5,682 nucleotides of DNA from Bacteroidales bacterium (GCA_024763595.1 JANTFK010000255.1:1-5682), one strand, 5' to 3'; counted from the stretch's first letter, positions 1 to 5,682 are shown. The notes: generated from the sequence alone by a model not told the origin. Translations and numbers: made by a program.

Positions 1-114
1 CAGACTTTAAAAATATGGAGCCTGATCACCAAAGTAAAGAAAAATCGAACTTATTGTATGAAACGGAGATTATCGGCTGTGAACCCCGTGCAATTCCGGA
101 TAAACCAGATTTAA
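1..114 (+). other. Left-edge segment, possible 3' tail of an unrecognised gene
   Basis: This stretch lies beyond the 3' end of the response regulator. Plus-strand frame 1 is open from the window edge to a TAA at 112-114 (37 codons, rich in Lys and Arg), which would overlap the regulator's stop in the sequence TTAA as a convergent pair. Plus frame 3 is also open, frame 2 is closed, and the three minus frames close early. I recognise no family in the frame 1 or frame 3 peptide. The base composition looks more AT-rich than the neighbouring genes, so non-coding sequence is just as likely. I see no tRNA and no clear terminator hairpin. A histidine kinase partner for the regulator is not visible here. 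Confidence 0.2.
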
Positions 115-866
115 CCCGAGAAGTTGGATTCGAGCAGCCTGATTTTCTGGGCGGGTATTTTTATGAAACAGGTATCCCCCGGGTACTCCAGCACACAGTT
201 ACAGCTTTTGCGATCAACCCTTGAAAGAAATTTCAGATTCAAAAGGTAGGATCGACTGGCCCTGAAAAAATTATTACTGTTTAAAAGTCCTTCAATAGTT
301 CCCAGGTTCTGCGTTGTTGTTTCACGATTACCATTTATCAGAAGAATATGGGTATAATTCCCGTCGGCCTGACAAAATACAACATCCTGCGGATTAATCA
401 GCAGATATCCCGAGCGGGTGTTCAGCTTGACCTTATCGGTAACCGATTCCTTTAAAGATTCGAGCAACAGGTTCAGGTCCTCTTTCCCAGTCTGCTTTTC
501 CAGCGAACGGAAACGCTCAATGGCACGGTCCAGTTCCTCCTGCCGAACCGGTTTCAGAATATAGTCAAATACCGAATTACGGATAGCCTGGATGGCATAA
601 TGTTCATAGGCTGTAACAAATATGATTCCGGGTCCGAGCCCCAAACCCTGGACCTGTTCGATAAAATGAAATCCATCTTTTTCCGGCATCTGGATATCCA
701 GAAATACCAGCCGGGGATTTTCCTTTTTCAGAATCCTGAGCGCTTCATCAACATGACCGGCCAGGCCGACCACAGCAATATGTGGCCTGCTTTCAAGCAT
801 ATACTTGAGTAGCTCCCTGGCCTCAGGTTCATCATCGACAATCAGGATTTTTAACAAATCTTCCAT
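111..866 (-). CDS. LytTR-family response regulator (LytR/AlgR type)
   Basis: A two-component response regulator of 251 residues: an N-terminal receiver domain (about 5-122) and a C-terminal LytTR DNA-binding domain (about 145-249). The receiver has the acidic pair D11-D12, the phospho-acceptor D57 in FLDIQMP, T85 in VTAY and K105 in the KP motif, so it should be phosphorylatable. The DNA-binding half shows the LytTR signature around ADGNYTHI (167-174) and FFRASRSYLLN (200-210), with an F-x-R-x-x-R-S-Y core. In the family, phosphorylation promotes dimerisation and binding to paired direct repeats upstream of targets, and the partner is usually a membrane LytS/YehU-type histidine kinase. No kinase is visible in this window. 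The start at 866 puts the receiver motif at the usual distance from the N terminus. The gene is divergent from the transporter, with an inverted repeat 10 bases upstream of its start codon. The regulated target is inferred only from layout. Confidence 0.95.
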   Translation of the reverse strand: MEDLLKILIVDDEPEARELLKYMLESRPHIAVVGLAGHVDEALRILKKENPRLVFLDIQMPEKDGFHFIEQVQGLGLGPGIIFVTAYEHYAIQAIRNSVFDYILKPVRQEELDRAIERFRSLEKQTGKEDLNLLLESLKESVTDKVKLNTRSGYLLINPQDVVFCQADGNYTHILLINGNRETTTQNLGTIEGLLNSNNFFRASRSYLLNLKFLSRVDRKSCNCVLEYPGDTCFIKIPAQKIRLLESNFSG

Positions 867-990
867 GGGACCGTCATAACTTCTCTTCGGAGTGCAAGTT
901 ATAAAAATCCCGGAAGGACAAAAACAGAACCGGATCTTCCTATTTCAATTTTTTTTTTGTAATCTTCAATGTTTAAATGCTGCATCAGGC
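867..990. promoter_or_regulatory. Divergent intergenic control region
   Basis: These 124 bases separate the start codons of the minus-strand response regulator and the plus-strand transporter, so both promoters are expected here or in the gene ends. It contains an inverted repeat (876-902) and a T10 tract (949-958). On the minus strand there is an imperfect Bacteroidota-like promoter: TTTG (complement of 919-922), 17 bases, then TAACTTG (complement of 895-901), compared with the usual TTTG / TAnnTTTG at about 19-21 spacing. Both the element and the spacing are off consensus. On the plus strand I found no good TAnnTTTG element. No Shine-Dalgarno sequence at a normal distance is seen before either start, which is common in this phylum. 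Confidence 0.55.
876..902. repeat. Inverted repeat / hairpin between divergent genes
   Basis: The arms ATAACTT (876-882) and AAGTTAT (896-902) pair over 7 bp. Inside them, CTC (883-885) pairs with GAG (890-892) and closes a TTCG loop, the stable C(UUCG)G tetraloop when read as plus-strand RNA, leaving TGC (893-895) as a one-sided bulge. It lies 10 bases from the regulator's start codon, on the upstream side. It could be a dimeric operator, or a hairpin in the leader of one of the two transcripts. The tetraloop is classical only on the plus strand. Function is not shown by the sequence. Confidence 0.5.
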
Positions 991-3219
991 ATGGTAAATA
1001 CGCATCCTCACAGAAGAACAGCTAATTTCGGTACCCTGCCGGTGTTCATGACAACCATTTCAACCATCCTGGGTGCTATCCTGTTTCTAAGGTTTGGATA
1101 TGCTGTTGGTCATCAAGGTTTTATTGGGGTGATCGGCATTATTTTCCTGGGGCATATGGTCACCATACCCACAGCCCTGGCAGTAGCAGAGATTGCCACG
1201 AACCAAAAAGTACAGGGAGGTGGTGCATATTACATCATCAGCAGGTCATTTGGACTGAATATTGGAGCAGCCATCGGTATTGCGCTCTATCTCAGTCAGG
1301 CCATCAGTGTGGCATTTTATGTCATCGCTTTTTCCGAGGCTTTTGATCCGCTGATACGGTTCCTGCATGTTACGATTCATACACCGCTGATCGATAAAAG
1401 ATGGATCGGACTTGCCAGTATGAGTATACTGGCTGTAATGATCCTTTTTCACGGGGCCAATATTGGCATGAAAGCACTGTACATAGTTGTCACACTGTTG
1501 TTTACATCACTTCTTTTCTTTTTATTGGGAAAACCTGTTTCCAGCCCCCAGCCCCTTGTGCTGAATGCACAGATCCAACATCCGGATGAGTTTTTCTTTG
1601 TCTTTACCATTATCTTCCCGGCATTTACAGGACTTGTGGCAGGCCTGGGGTTATCAGGCGATTTACGGGATCCCAGCAAATCCATTCCCAGGGGGACCCT
1701 GTGGGCCACCCTGGCCGGTTTCATCATCTATTTGGTTGTGGCCTATAAGCTGGCGATAAGTGCTTCCCCTGAAGAGCTTGCTTCAGATCAGCTAATCATG
1801 AAGAAAATTGCACTCTGGGGCCCGATTATCCCCATCGGTCTCGCTGCTGCCTCTCTCTCATCCGCACTGGGGTCTATTATGGTGGCTCCACGTACCCTCC
1901 AGGCCATGGGTTACGATGCTGTGTTCCCGGGAACACGTATCAACGAATGGCTCTCAAAGGGTAAAAAGAAAGATAATGAACCCATCAATGCCGGGCTAAT
2001 CAGTATCATCATCGGATTTGTCTTTGTTGCTTTTGGGGATATCGATTTTGTGGCACAGATCATCGCTATGTTTTTTATGGTCACCTATGGTACCATCTGT
2101 CTGATTTCACTTCTGGAACACTTTGCAGCAGATCCATCTTACCGTCCCACCTTTAAATCAAGATGGTATATCTCCCTGCTTGGGGCGGCCACCTCTTTCT
2201 GGCTCATGTTCAAAATGAATGCACCCTATGCACTGCTGTCACTGATTGTTATGGGAATCATCTACAGCATGGTAACCAGCTACAACAGGCAGGAAAAGGG
2301 TCTGGTAAATCTATTCAGGGGCGTGGTCTTCCAGGCCAGCAGGCAACTTCAGATACTGGCCCAGCGCGCCGACCGGGAAGACCTGGATGTCCACTGGAGA
2401 CCATTCACCATTTGCGTTTCTCAGGATACTTTCACACGCCGAAGTGCTTTTGACATCCTCAGATGGATCTCCCTGAAATATGGATTTGGCACATATATTC
2501 ATTATATCAAAGGGTTTCTGACAGAGGAGACCAACAGGGAGTCAAAGTCTGTGCTTCAAAAACTGATCCGCCTGGCGGCAGGTAGTAAAAACAGGGTCTA
2601 TCTCGATACCATTATCAGTCCCTCCTACACCTCGGCCATCGCTCAGGTTATCCAGCTCTCCGGCATCTCCGGGAAAGGGAACAATATGATCCTTTTCGAG
2701 TTTTCGCAGGCTGACCCGGATGCCCTGAAAGAACCACTCAGCACCCATGACATCCTCTATGCTACAGGTTTTGACCTCTGTGTCCTCCGAACATCATATA
2801 AAGGTTTTGGTTATAAGAAACAGATAGATATCTGGATAACACCGGAGGACAATGATAATGCCAACCTGATGATCCTGCTGGGATATATCATCCTGGGACA
2901 TCCCGAATGGAAAGAGGGTATGATTAAGATCTTTGCCATTTACCAGCCTGAAGAAGCCGACCGCAGAAAAGAGGAACTGCAGGAACTCATAAAAACGGGC
3001 AGGCTCCCGATTTCCATGTCCAATATCAGCATGATCAGTGGTGACGGTCAAAAGGGTACCCGGGAAATTATCACGGAACACTCGGTAGATGCAGACCTTA
3101 CTGTTATCGGTTTCCGGCAAGAACAACTGATCACTGAAGGGTATAAGCTATATACAGGCTATGACCGGCTGGGGAATATCCTGTTTGTCAGTGCCAACAA
3201 GAAGAAAGAAATCAAGTAA
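991..3219 (+). CDS. Cation-chloride cotransporter family (SLC12-like) permease
   Basis: A 742-residue integral membrane transporter of the APC superfamily, closest in signature to the SLC12/CCC family. Residues about 15-430 carry around twelve membrane segments and 430-742 form the cytosolic domain. Family marks include LFLRFGYAVG (31-40), IATNQKVQGGGAYYIISRS (68-86), FPAFTGLVAG (209-218) with SGDLRDP (222-228), SLSSALGSIMVAP (288-300), and in the tail IDIWITPEDN (612-621) followed by ILGHPEW. The extracellular loops are short, as in prokaryotic members. Positions matching eukaryotic ion-site residues are Y110, P210, T213, S290 and S291, while the TM1 Asn is replaced by T25. The end of the tail (ADLTVIGF, 701-708) resembles a universal-stress-like fold. 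The substrate is uncertain: family members move Na+, K+ and Cl-, and a characterised archaeal homologue has been linked to other substrates. ATG 991 was preferred over an in-frame GTG at 892, because the 33-codon extension crosses the hairpin and T10 tract and lacks family character. ATG 1048 would cut into TM1. Confidence 0.92.
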   Translation: MVNTHPHRRTANFGTLPVFMTTISTILGAILFLRFGYAVGHQGFIGVIGIIFLGHMVTIPTALAVAEIATNQKVQGGGAYYIISRSFGLNIGAAIGIALYLSQAISVAFYVIAFSEAFDPLIRFLHVTIHTPLIDKRWIGLASMSILAVMILFHGANIGMKALYIVVTLLFTSLLFFLLGKPVSSPQPLVLNAQIQHPDEFFFVFTIIFPAFTGLVAGLGLSGDLRDPSKSIPRGTLWATLAGFIIYLVVAYKLAISASPEELASDQLIMKKIALWGPIIPIGLAAASLSSALGSIMVAPRTLQAMGYDAVFPGTRINEWLSKGKKKDNEPINAGLISIIIGFVFVAFGDIDFVAQIIAMFFMVTYGTICLISLLEHFAADPSYRPTFKSRWYISLLGAATSFWLMFKMNAPYALLSLIVMGIIYSMVTSYNRQEKGLVNLFRGVVFQASRQLQILAQRADREDLDVHWRPFTICVSQDTFTRRSAFDILRWISLKYGFGTYIHYIKGFLTEETNRESKSVLQKLIRLAAGSKNRVYLDTIISPSYTSAIAQVIQLSGISGKGNNMILFEFSQADPDALKEPLSTHDILYATGFDLCVLRTSYKGFGYKKQIDIWITPEDNDNANLMILLGYIILGHPEWKEGMIKIFAIYQPEEADRRKEELQELIKTGRLPISMSNISMISGDGQKGTREIITEHSVDADLTVIGFRQEQLITEGYKLYTGYDRLGNILFVSANKKKEIK

Positions 3220-3224
3220 ATCAG

Positions 3225-3232
3225 TACCTTTG
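3225..3232 (+). promoter_or_regulatory. Candidate -7 promoter element upstream of coaD
   Basis: TACCTTTG matches the Bacteroidota -7 consensus TAnnTTTG exactly and sits in the 25-base gap between the transporter stop and the coaD start. A transcript starting about 7 bases downstream would have a leader of only about 5 bases. No TTTG or TTG element lies at the expected 19-21 bases upstream; that stretch is the purine-rich end of the transporter gene. The site may let coaD be expressed independently of the transporter, or be a chance match. Confidence 0.35.
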
Positions 3233-3244
3233 AAAAAAACTGAG

Positions 3245-3715
3245 ATGCAAAAAATCGCTGTCTTTCCCGGATCTTTTGATCCATTCACAGTAGGTCATGA
3301 GAATATTGTACTGCGGGCCCTGGACCTGTTCGACAGGATCATTGTAGCCATCGGGATCCATTCAACCAAACAACCCCTGCTGAAAATCGAGGCCAGGGTG
3401 AAAATGGTGAACCGGGTCTTTGAATCTTATGACCAGGTCAGTGCTGATTCTTTTGAAGGACTCACCGTGGATTACTGCCGGAAGGTACATGCCACACATA
3501 TGATCAGGGGAATCAGAACTTCGGCCGACTTTGAATATGAACGGGCCATTGCACAGATCAATAAAAAGATGCTCCCGGAAGTTGAATCGATCTTCCTGCT
3601 GACTACTCCTGAACACACACCGGTCAATTCAACCATTATCAGGGATATCATCCGGAACGGAGGCGATGCTTCCCAGTTTCTTCCCCGGGGACTTGATATT
3701 AAGGATTACCTCTGA
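3245..3715 (+). CDS. coaD: Phosphopantetheine adenylyltransferase (CoaD)
   Basis: A cytoplasmic enzyme of 156 residues catalysing the penultimate step of coenzyme A synthesis: 4'-phosphopantetheine plus ATP gives dephospho-CoA plus pyrophosphate. It is a complete single-domain nucleotidyltransferase of the usual length. The N terminus has the PGSFDPFTVGH motif (8-18), with T15 and H18 of the (T/H)xGH ATP-binding signature and K42 in the expected position. The middle shows MIRGIRTSADFEYERAIAQ (86-104) with R88 and R91. The C-terminal part has the S-rich signature as VNSTIIRD (127-134), followed by GGDASQFLP. ATG 3245 is used because it places the first strand KIAVFPGSFDP at the N terminus; the frame is open back to an ATG at 3161, but that would overlap the transporter by about 20 codons. 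The stop overlaps the next gene's start as TGATG, suggesting translational coupling with the downstream secreted protein. Confidence 0.97.
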   Translation: MQKIAVFPGSFDPFTVGHENIVLRALDLFDRIIVAIGIHSTKQPLLKIEARVKMVNRVFESYDQVSADSFEGLTVDYCRKVHATHMIRGIRTSADFEYERAIAQINKKMLPEVESIFLLTTPEHTPVNSTIIRDIIRNGGDASQFLPRGLDIKDYL

Positions 3716-5148
3716 TGGACAGGGGTTGGATTGTATCGTTGCTGCTGATCTGTGCATGGGAGTTCACCTACGGACAATCTGTTTCCATAAGGGCCACGGA
3801 TCCTGATTACAGCCATAAAACCATCCGGGTAACGGCTGCACGAAATCCTTTCATCACCGTTCCTGAATACACCAGCAGGGTAGTTTGCGGGGAGGGAGGA
3901 GAATTTGAATATGAGCTGGACCTGGACAGACCCGGGGTTGTGCAGTTGGAAACAGGCATTTACCAGGCGTACCTCTATCTGGAACCCGGATATCACTACG
4001 ATATTCAGCTCCCTCCATACCGTGAAAAGACGCAGGAAGAGCTTATTTCACCTTTTTTTCAGCCGGTTGTGGTATCCATTTTCGTGCTGTCCCGTTACTC
4101 CATAACCGGTCAGCATGCTATGGAAGGGCCCGGAGATATAAATGAAGCTATGGCCAGGTTTGATTCGGTTTTTACTGCCGCCAACCAGGAGGTGATCAGG
4201 AACAGAAAACTGCAGAAGAACAGCGATCCGGATGCGCTGATCACGGGGATGGAAGCCATGTTTTCATCTGATACATCATCGTTCTTTGCTTACCACCGGA
4301 AATACAAATATGGTTTATTAAAGCTCAATGAAGGGAAAACAGGCCTGGAAGGCATCAGCCGGGAGTTCCTGGGACCGGTAGTACAGGAATGGCACCCCGG
4401 TTTTATGGAGCTTTTCAGGGCAATGTTCAGGGACTTTTTATTTTATTACGAAAGGACCCCGGAAGGTAAGGGGCTCGGTACCCTGATCAACCGCGGCCAG
4501 CCACTGGACTCCGTCCGGCAGATCATTTTGAGGCATCCTGCAGTTTGGAACGATACGCTGGCCGACATGATATTACTGCAGGAATTATCCTTCGTATTCT
4601 ACAGGGGCGATTATCACAAGGAGGCGATCATCATGCTCCTGGATTCCATATCCGGCGATCCGGCCGCTCCCCGTATTGGTTTGTATGCATCCCAGGTAAA
4701 AAGGAAACTTTCGAGTCTGCTGGCCGGTCATCCGCCACCCGATTTCACCCTCCCGGACCTGGAAGGGAACCTGTATTCACTGGCAGATCTGACAGGCAAA
4801 TACCTCTACCTCTTTTTCGGTACACCGAACCATTACGGTTGTATGATGGAATATCCCTTTCTTCAGTCCTTCCAGGAAAAACACGCAGCCTATCTCCGGG
4901 TAGTTACGGTGATGGTCTCCGACAACCGGGAAGAACTGAAATCTTTTATGGAACGGAACAAATATACCTGGAAAGTGCTGAAATATATAGATCCCGCCAC
5001 ACTGCTGGACGACTACATGGTTAAAAGTTATCCCACGGCATACCTGCTGGCACCCGATGGCACATTACTGCTTTCTCCTGCCGTACTGCCTTCCCATGGA
5101 TTTGAACAGCAGTTTTTCCGCATTTTGCGTTCCAGGGGCGAGATATAA
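3715..5148 (+). CDS. Secreted TlpA/thioredoxin-fold protein with degenerate active site
   Basis: A 477-residue protein with a signal peptide: a short hydrophobic stretch W5-A14 and likely signal peptidase I cleavage after TYG20, leaving Q21 as the first residue. No good lipobox is present, since C13 is preceded by Leu-Leu-Ile. Residues about 21-100 form a beta-rich domain resembling the DUF4369-type N-terminal domain of Bacteroidota TlpA proteins. Residues about 135-335 are a helical middle region. The thioredoxin/AhpC-TSA-like domain runs from about 338 (GHPPPDFTLPDLEG) to the end, with the cis-proline P440 in SYPT and the APDG strand-turn. The redox motif is altered: where relatives have WCxxC, this reads NHYGC (372-376), so the first Cys is His373 and only Cys376 remains. 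The only other mature cysteine is C58. It is probably periplasmic. Disulfide reductase activity of the usual kind is doubtful; a binding or structural role, or use of a single Cys, is possible. Its start overlaps the coaD stop by one base. Confidence 0.85.
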   Translation: MDRGWIVSLLLICAWEFTYGQSVSIRATDPDYSHKTIRVTAARNPFITVPEYTSRVVCGEGGEFEYELDLDRPGVVQLETGIYQAYLYLEPGYHYDIQLPPYREKTQEELISPFFQPVVVSIFVLSRYSITGQHAMEGPGDINEAMARFDSVFTAANQEVIRNRKLQKNSDPDALITGMEAMFSSDTSSFFAYHRKYKYGLLKLNEGKTGLEGISREFLGPVVQEWHPGFMELFRAMFRDFLFYYERTPEGKGLGTLINRGQPLDSVRQIILRHPAVWNDTLADMILLQELSFVFYRGDYHKEAIIMLLDSISGDPAAPRIGLYASQVKRKLSSLLAGHPPPDFTLPDLEGNLYSLADLTGKYLYLFFGTPNHYGCMMEYPFLQSFQEKHAAYLRVVTVMVSDNREELKSFMERNKYTWKVLKYIDPATLLDDYMVKSYPTAYLLAPDGTLLLSPAVLPSHGFEQQFFRILRSRGEI

Positions 5149-5682
5149 TCAAAGCACCTCTCTCATATAAAGGACATCGAGGATGCTTTTATAGGTATTT
5201 GACCGGATGAAACCGGTTGAACCCGGTTGAACCCAACGATAATCGGTGATGCCTTCAGCCTCCTGCAGGACCGGATCCGATGTTCCCCGGTAGAGCATCT
5301 CAAACCAACGGGTCTTTTTCAGAATTCGCTCTCCTTTCAGGGGATAGGAATGATAGGTTGACAAAAGGGGATAGAGCGACACCAGACCATGCAATCCGGT
5401 CTCCTCCTCAACCTCCCTTAACGCTGCCTGCTCAAAATTCTCTCCTTTTTCCAGTTTTCCTTTGGGCAGGTCCCATCTTCCATTCCTCCTGATAGCCAGA
5501 AACTCACCGCTGGTATTAAAGACCAGCCCCCCCCCCGCATTGATCATGTTAAAACAGGCTTTGAAAGCTTCCTGCAACATCAACATGTCCTCATGAAAAA
5601 TATATAAGTTTTTAATCTGCTCCAGTGAACTGTACAGATGAATCAGCGCTTTTAACTCCTGCAGGTTATTGAACCGGTAAAA
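5149..5682 (-). CDS. NUDIX hydrolase, 5' end outside the window
   Basis: A partial gene with 177 residues visible, lacking its start. The Nudix box is intact at visible residues 75-97 (bases 5392-5460): G, five residues, E, seven residues, then REVEEETGL, which fits GX5EX7REUXEEXGU including the metal-binding glutamates. It is followed by STYHSYPL and KKTRWFEM, typical of a Bacteroidota subfamily of about 200 residues. Members hydrolyse nucleoside diphosphates linked to another moiety; the substrate of this subgroup is not known to me. An ATG at 5586 lies in frame, but the frame stays open for 32 more codons to the window edge, and that stretch (ending NLYIFHED) fits the N-terminal arm of this subfamily. 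The true start is therefore beyond 5682. A run of ten G bases on the coding strand (5527-5536) encodes the AGGG stretch at visible residues 49-52. The gene is convergent with the thioredoxin-like gene and their stop codons abut. Confidence 0.93.
   Translation of the reverse strand, partial: FYRFNNLQELKALIHLYSSLEQIKNLYIFHEDMLMLQEAFKACFNMINAGGGLVFNTSGEFLAIRRNGRWDLPKGKLEKGENFEQAALREVEEETGLHGLVSLYPLLSTYHSYPLKGERILKKTRWFEMLYRGTSDPVLQEAEGITDYRWVQPGSTGFIRSNTYKSILDVLYMREVL
5211..5230. repeat. Short tandem decamer
   Basis: AACCGGTTGA (5211-5220) is followed directly by ACCCGGTTGA (5221-5230), nine of ten bases identical, and then by ACCC. It lies inside the NUDIX gene, encoding part of VQPGSTGF, and the first copy contains the palindrome AACCGGTT. 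It is probably a chance product of codon content. Confidence 0.4.
5527..5536 (-). repeat. G10 homopolymer inside the NUDIX gene
   Basis: Ten consecutive C bases on the plus strand read as G10 on the coding strand, covering the last base of an Ala codon and three Gly codons at the start of the catalytic domain. A change of one base would shift the frame upstream of the Nudix box. Such tracts are classic slippage sites, and are also common places for sequencing or assembly error. Confidence 0.9.

Noticed and set aside
15..224. 69-codon plus-strand frame overlapping the regulator's 3' end
   Set aside because: Half of it is antisense to the LytTR domain, it has no recognisable motif, and it ends with no domain boundary.
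913..958. Possible rho-independent terminator: GGAAG and CTTCC arms followed by a T tract
   Set aside because: The stem is only 5 bp with an 18-base loop, the T run starts 8 bases after it, and no plus-strand gene ends upstream for it to terminate.
892..990. N-terminal 33-codon extension of the transporter from GTG 892
   Set aside because: It crosses the inverted repeat and the T10 tract, encodes a Phe-rich and Cys-containing stretch unlike the family's N terminus, and an ATG at 991 starts just before the conserved FGT segment.
2794..3126. 110-codon minus-strand frame within the transporter's C-terminal domain
   Set aside because: Antisense to well-conserved coding sequence and with no motif of its own.
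3742..3756. Lipoprotein signal at Cys13 of the thioredoxin-like protein
   Set aside because: The residues before the Cys are Leu-Leu-Ile, lacking the small residue at -1 of a lipobox; cleavage after Gly20 fits better.
4545..5024. 159-codon plus-strand frame inside the thioredoxin-like gene
   Set aside because: It is a different frame of a gene with clear domains; the peptide is Arg/Gly/Ser/Pro-rich and low in family character, typical of an out-of-frame shadow.
5119..5129. CGCA-TTT-TGCG hairpin near the end of the thioredoxin-like gene
   Set aside because: A 4-bp stem inside coding sequence without a following T tract; too weak for a terminator.
1..5682. Defence system, CRISPR array, insertion sequence, tRNA or integration site
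   Set aside because: No repeat-spacer pattern, transposase, terminal inverted repeats or tRNA-like cloverleaf was seen; the genes are mostly housekeeping, regulatory or transport types.

Overview
The window looks like a chromosomal piece of a Bacteroidota genome, probably an uncultured member of the Bacteroidales or a close order. The reasons are the family signatures: a LytTR response regulator, a secreted multi-domain TlpA/thioredoxin-like protein, a NUDIX protein with the long N-terminal arm seen in this phylum, a CoaD with the TPVNSTIIRDIIRNGGDAS ending, and a TAnnTTTG-like promoter element. Nearly all of it is coding, and I see no sign of mobile DNA, CRISPR, tRNA or rRNA.

Layout. Positions 1-110 hold no convincing gene; at most they hold the tail of a gene entering from the left. 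Positions 111-866 (minus) encode a LytR/AlgR-type response regulator. A 124-base divergent intergenic region (867-990) contains an inverted repeat and a T10 tract. Positions 991-3219 (plus) encode a prokaryotic member of the SLC12/cation-chloride cotransporter family with its full cytosolic C-terminal domain. After 25 bases comes coaD (3245-3715, plus), phosphopantetheine adenylyltransferase of coenzyme A synthesis. Its stop overlaps, by one base, the start of a secreted thioredoxin-fold protein (3715-5148, plus) with a degenerate active site. Convergent to it, with no base between the stop codons, is a NUDIX hydrolase (5149-5682, minus). Its reading frame runs past the right edge, so its true start is outside the window.

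How the genes may work together. The regulator and transporter share a divergent control region, so the regulator may control the transporter, but this is inference from layout only. The transporter, coaD and thioredoxin-like genes are co-directional and tightly spaced and could form a transcript, although coaD may have its own promoter in the 25-base gap. The coaD/thioredoxin pairing has no obvious shared pathway.

Nothing here amounts to a clearly new system. The points most worth checking are the transporter's mixed ion-site signature, the HxxC replacement of CxxC in the thioredoxin-like protein, a G10 homopolymer inside the NUDIX gene that could allow frame slippage, and the hairpin between the divergent genes.
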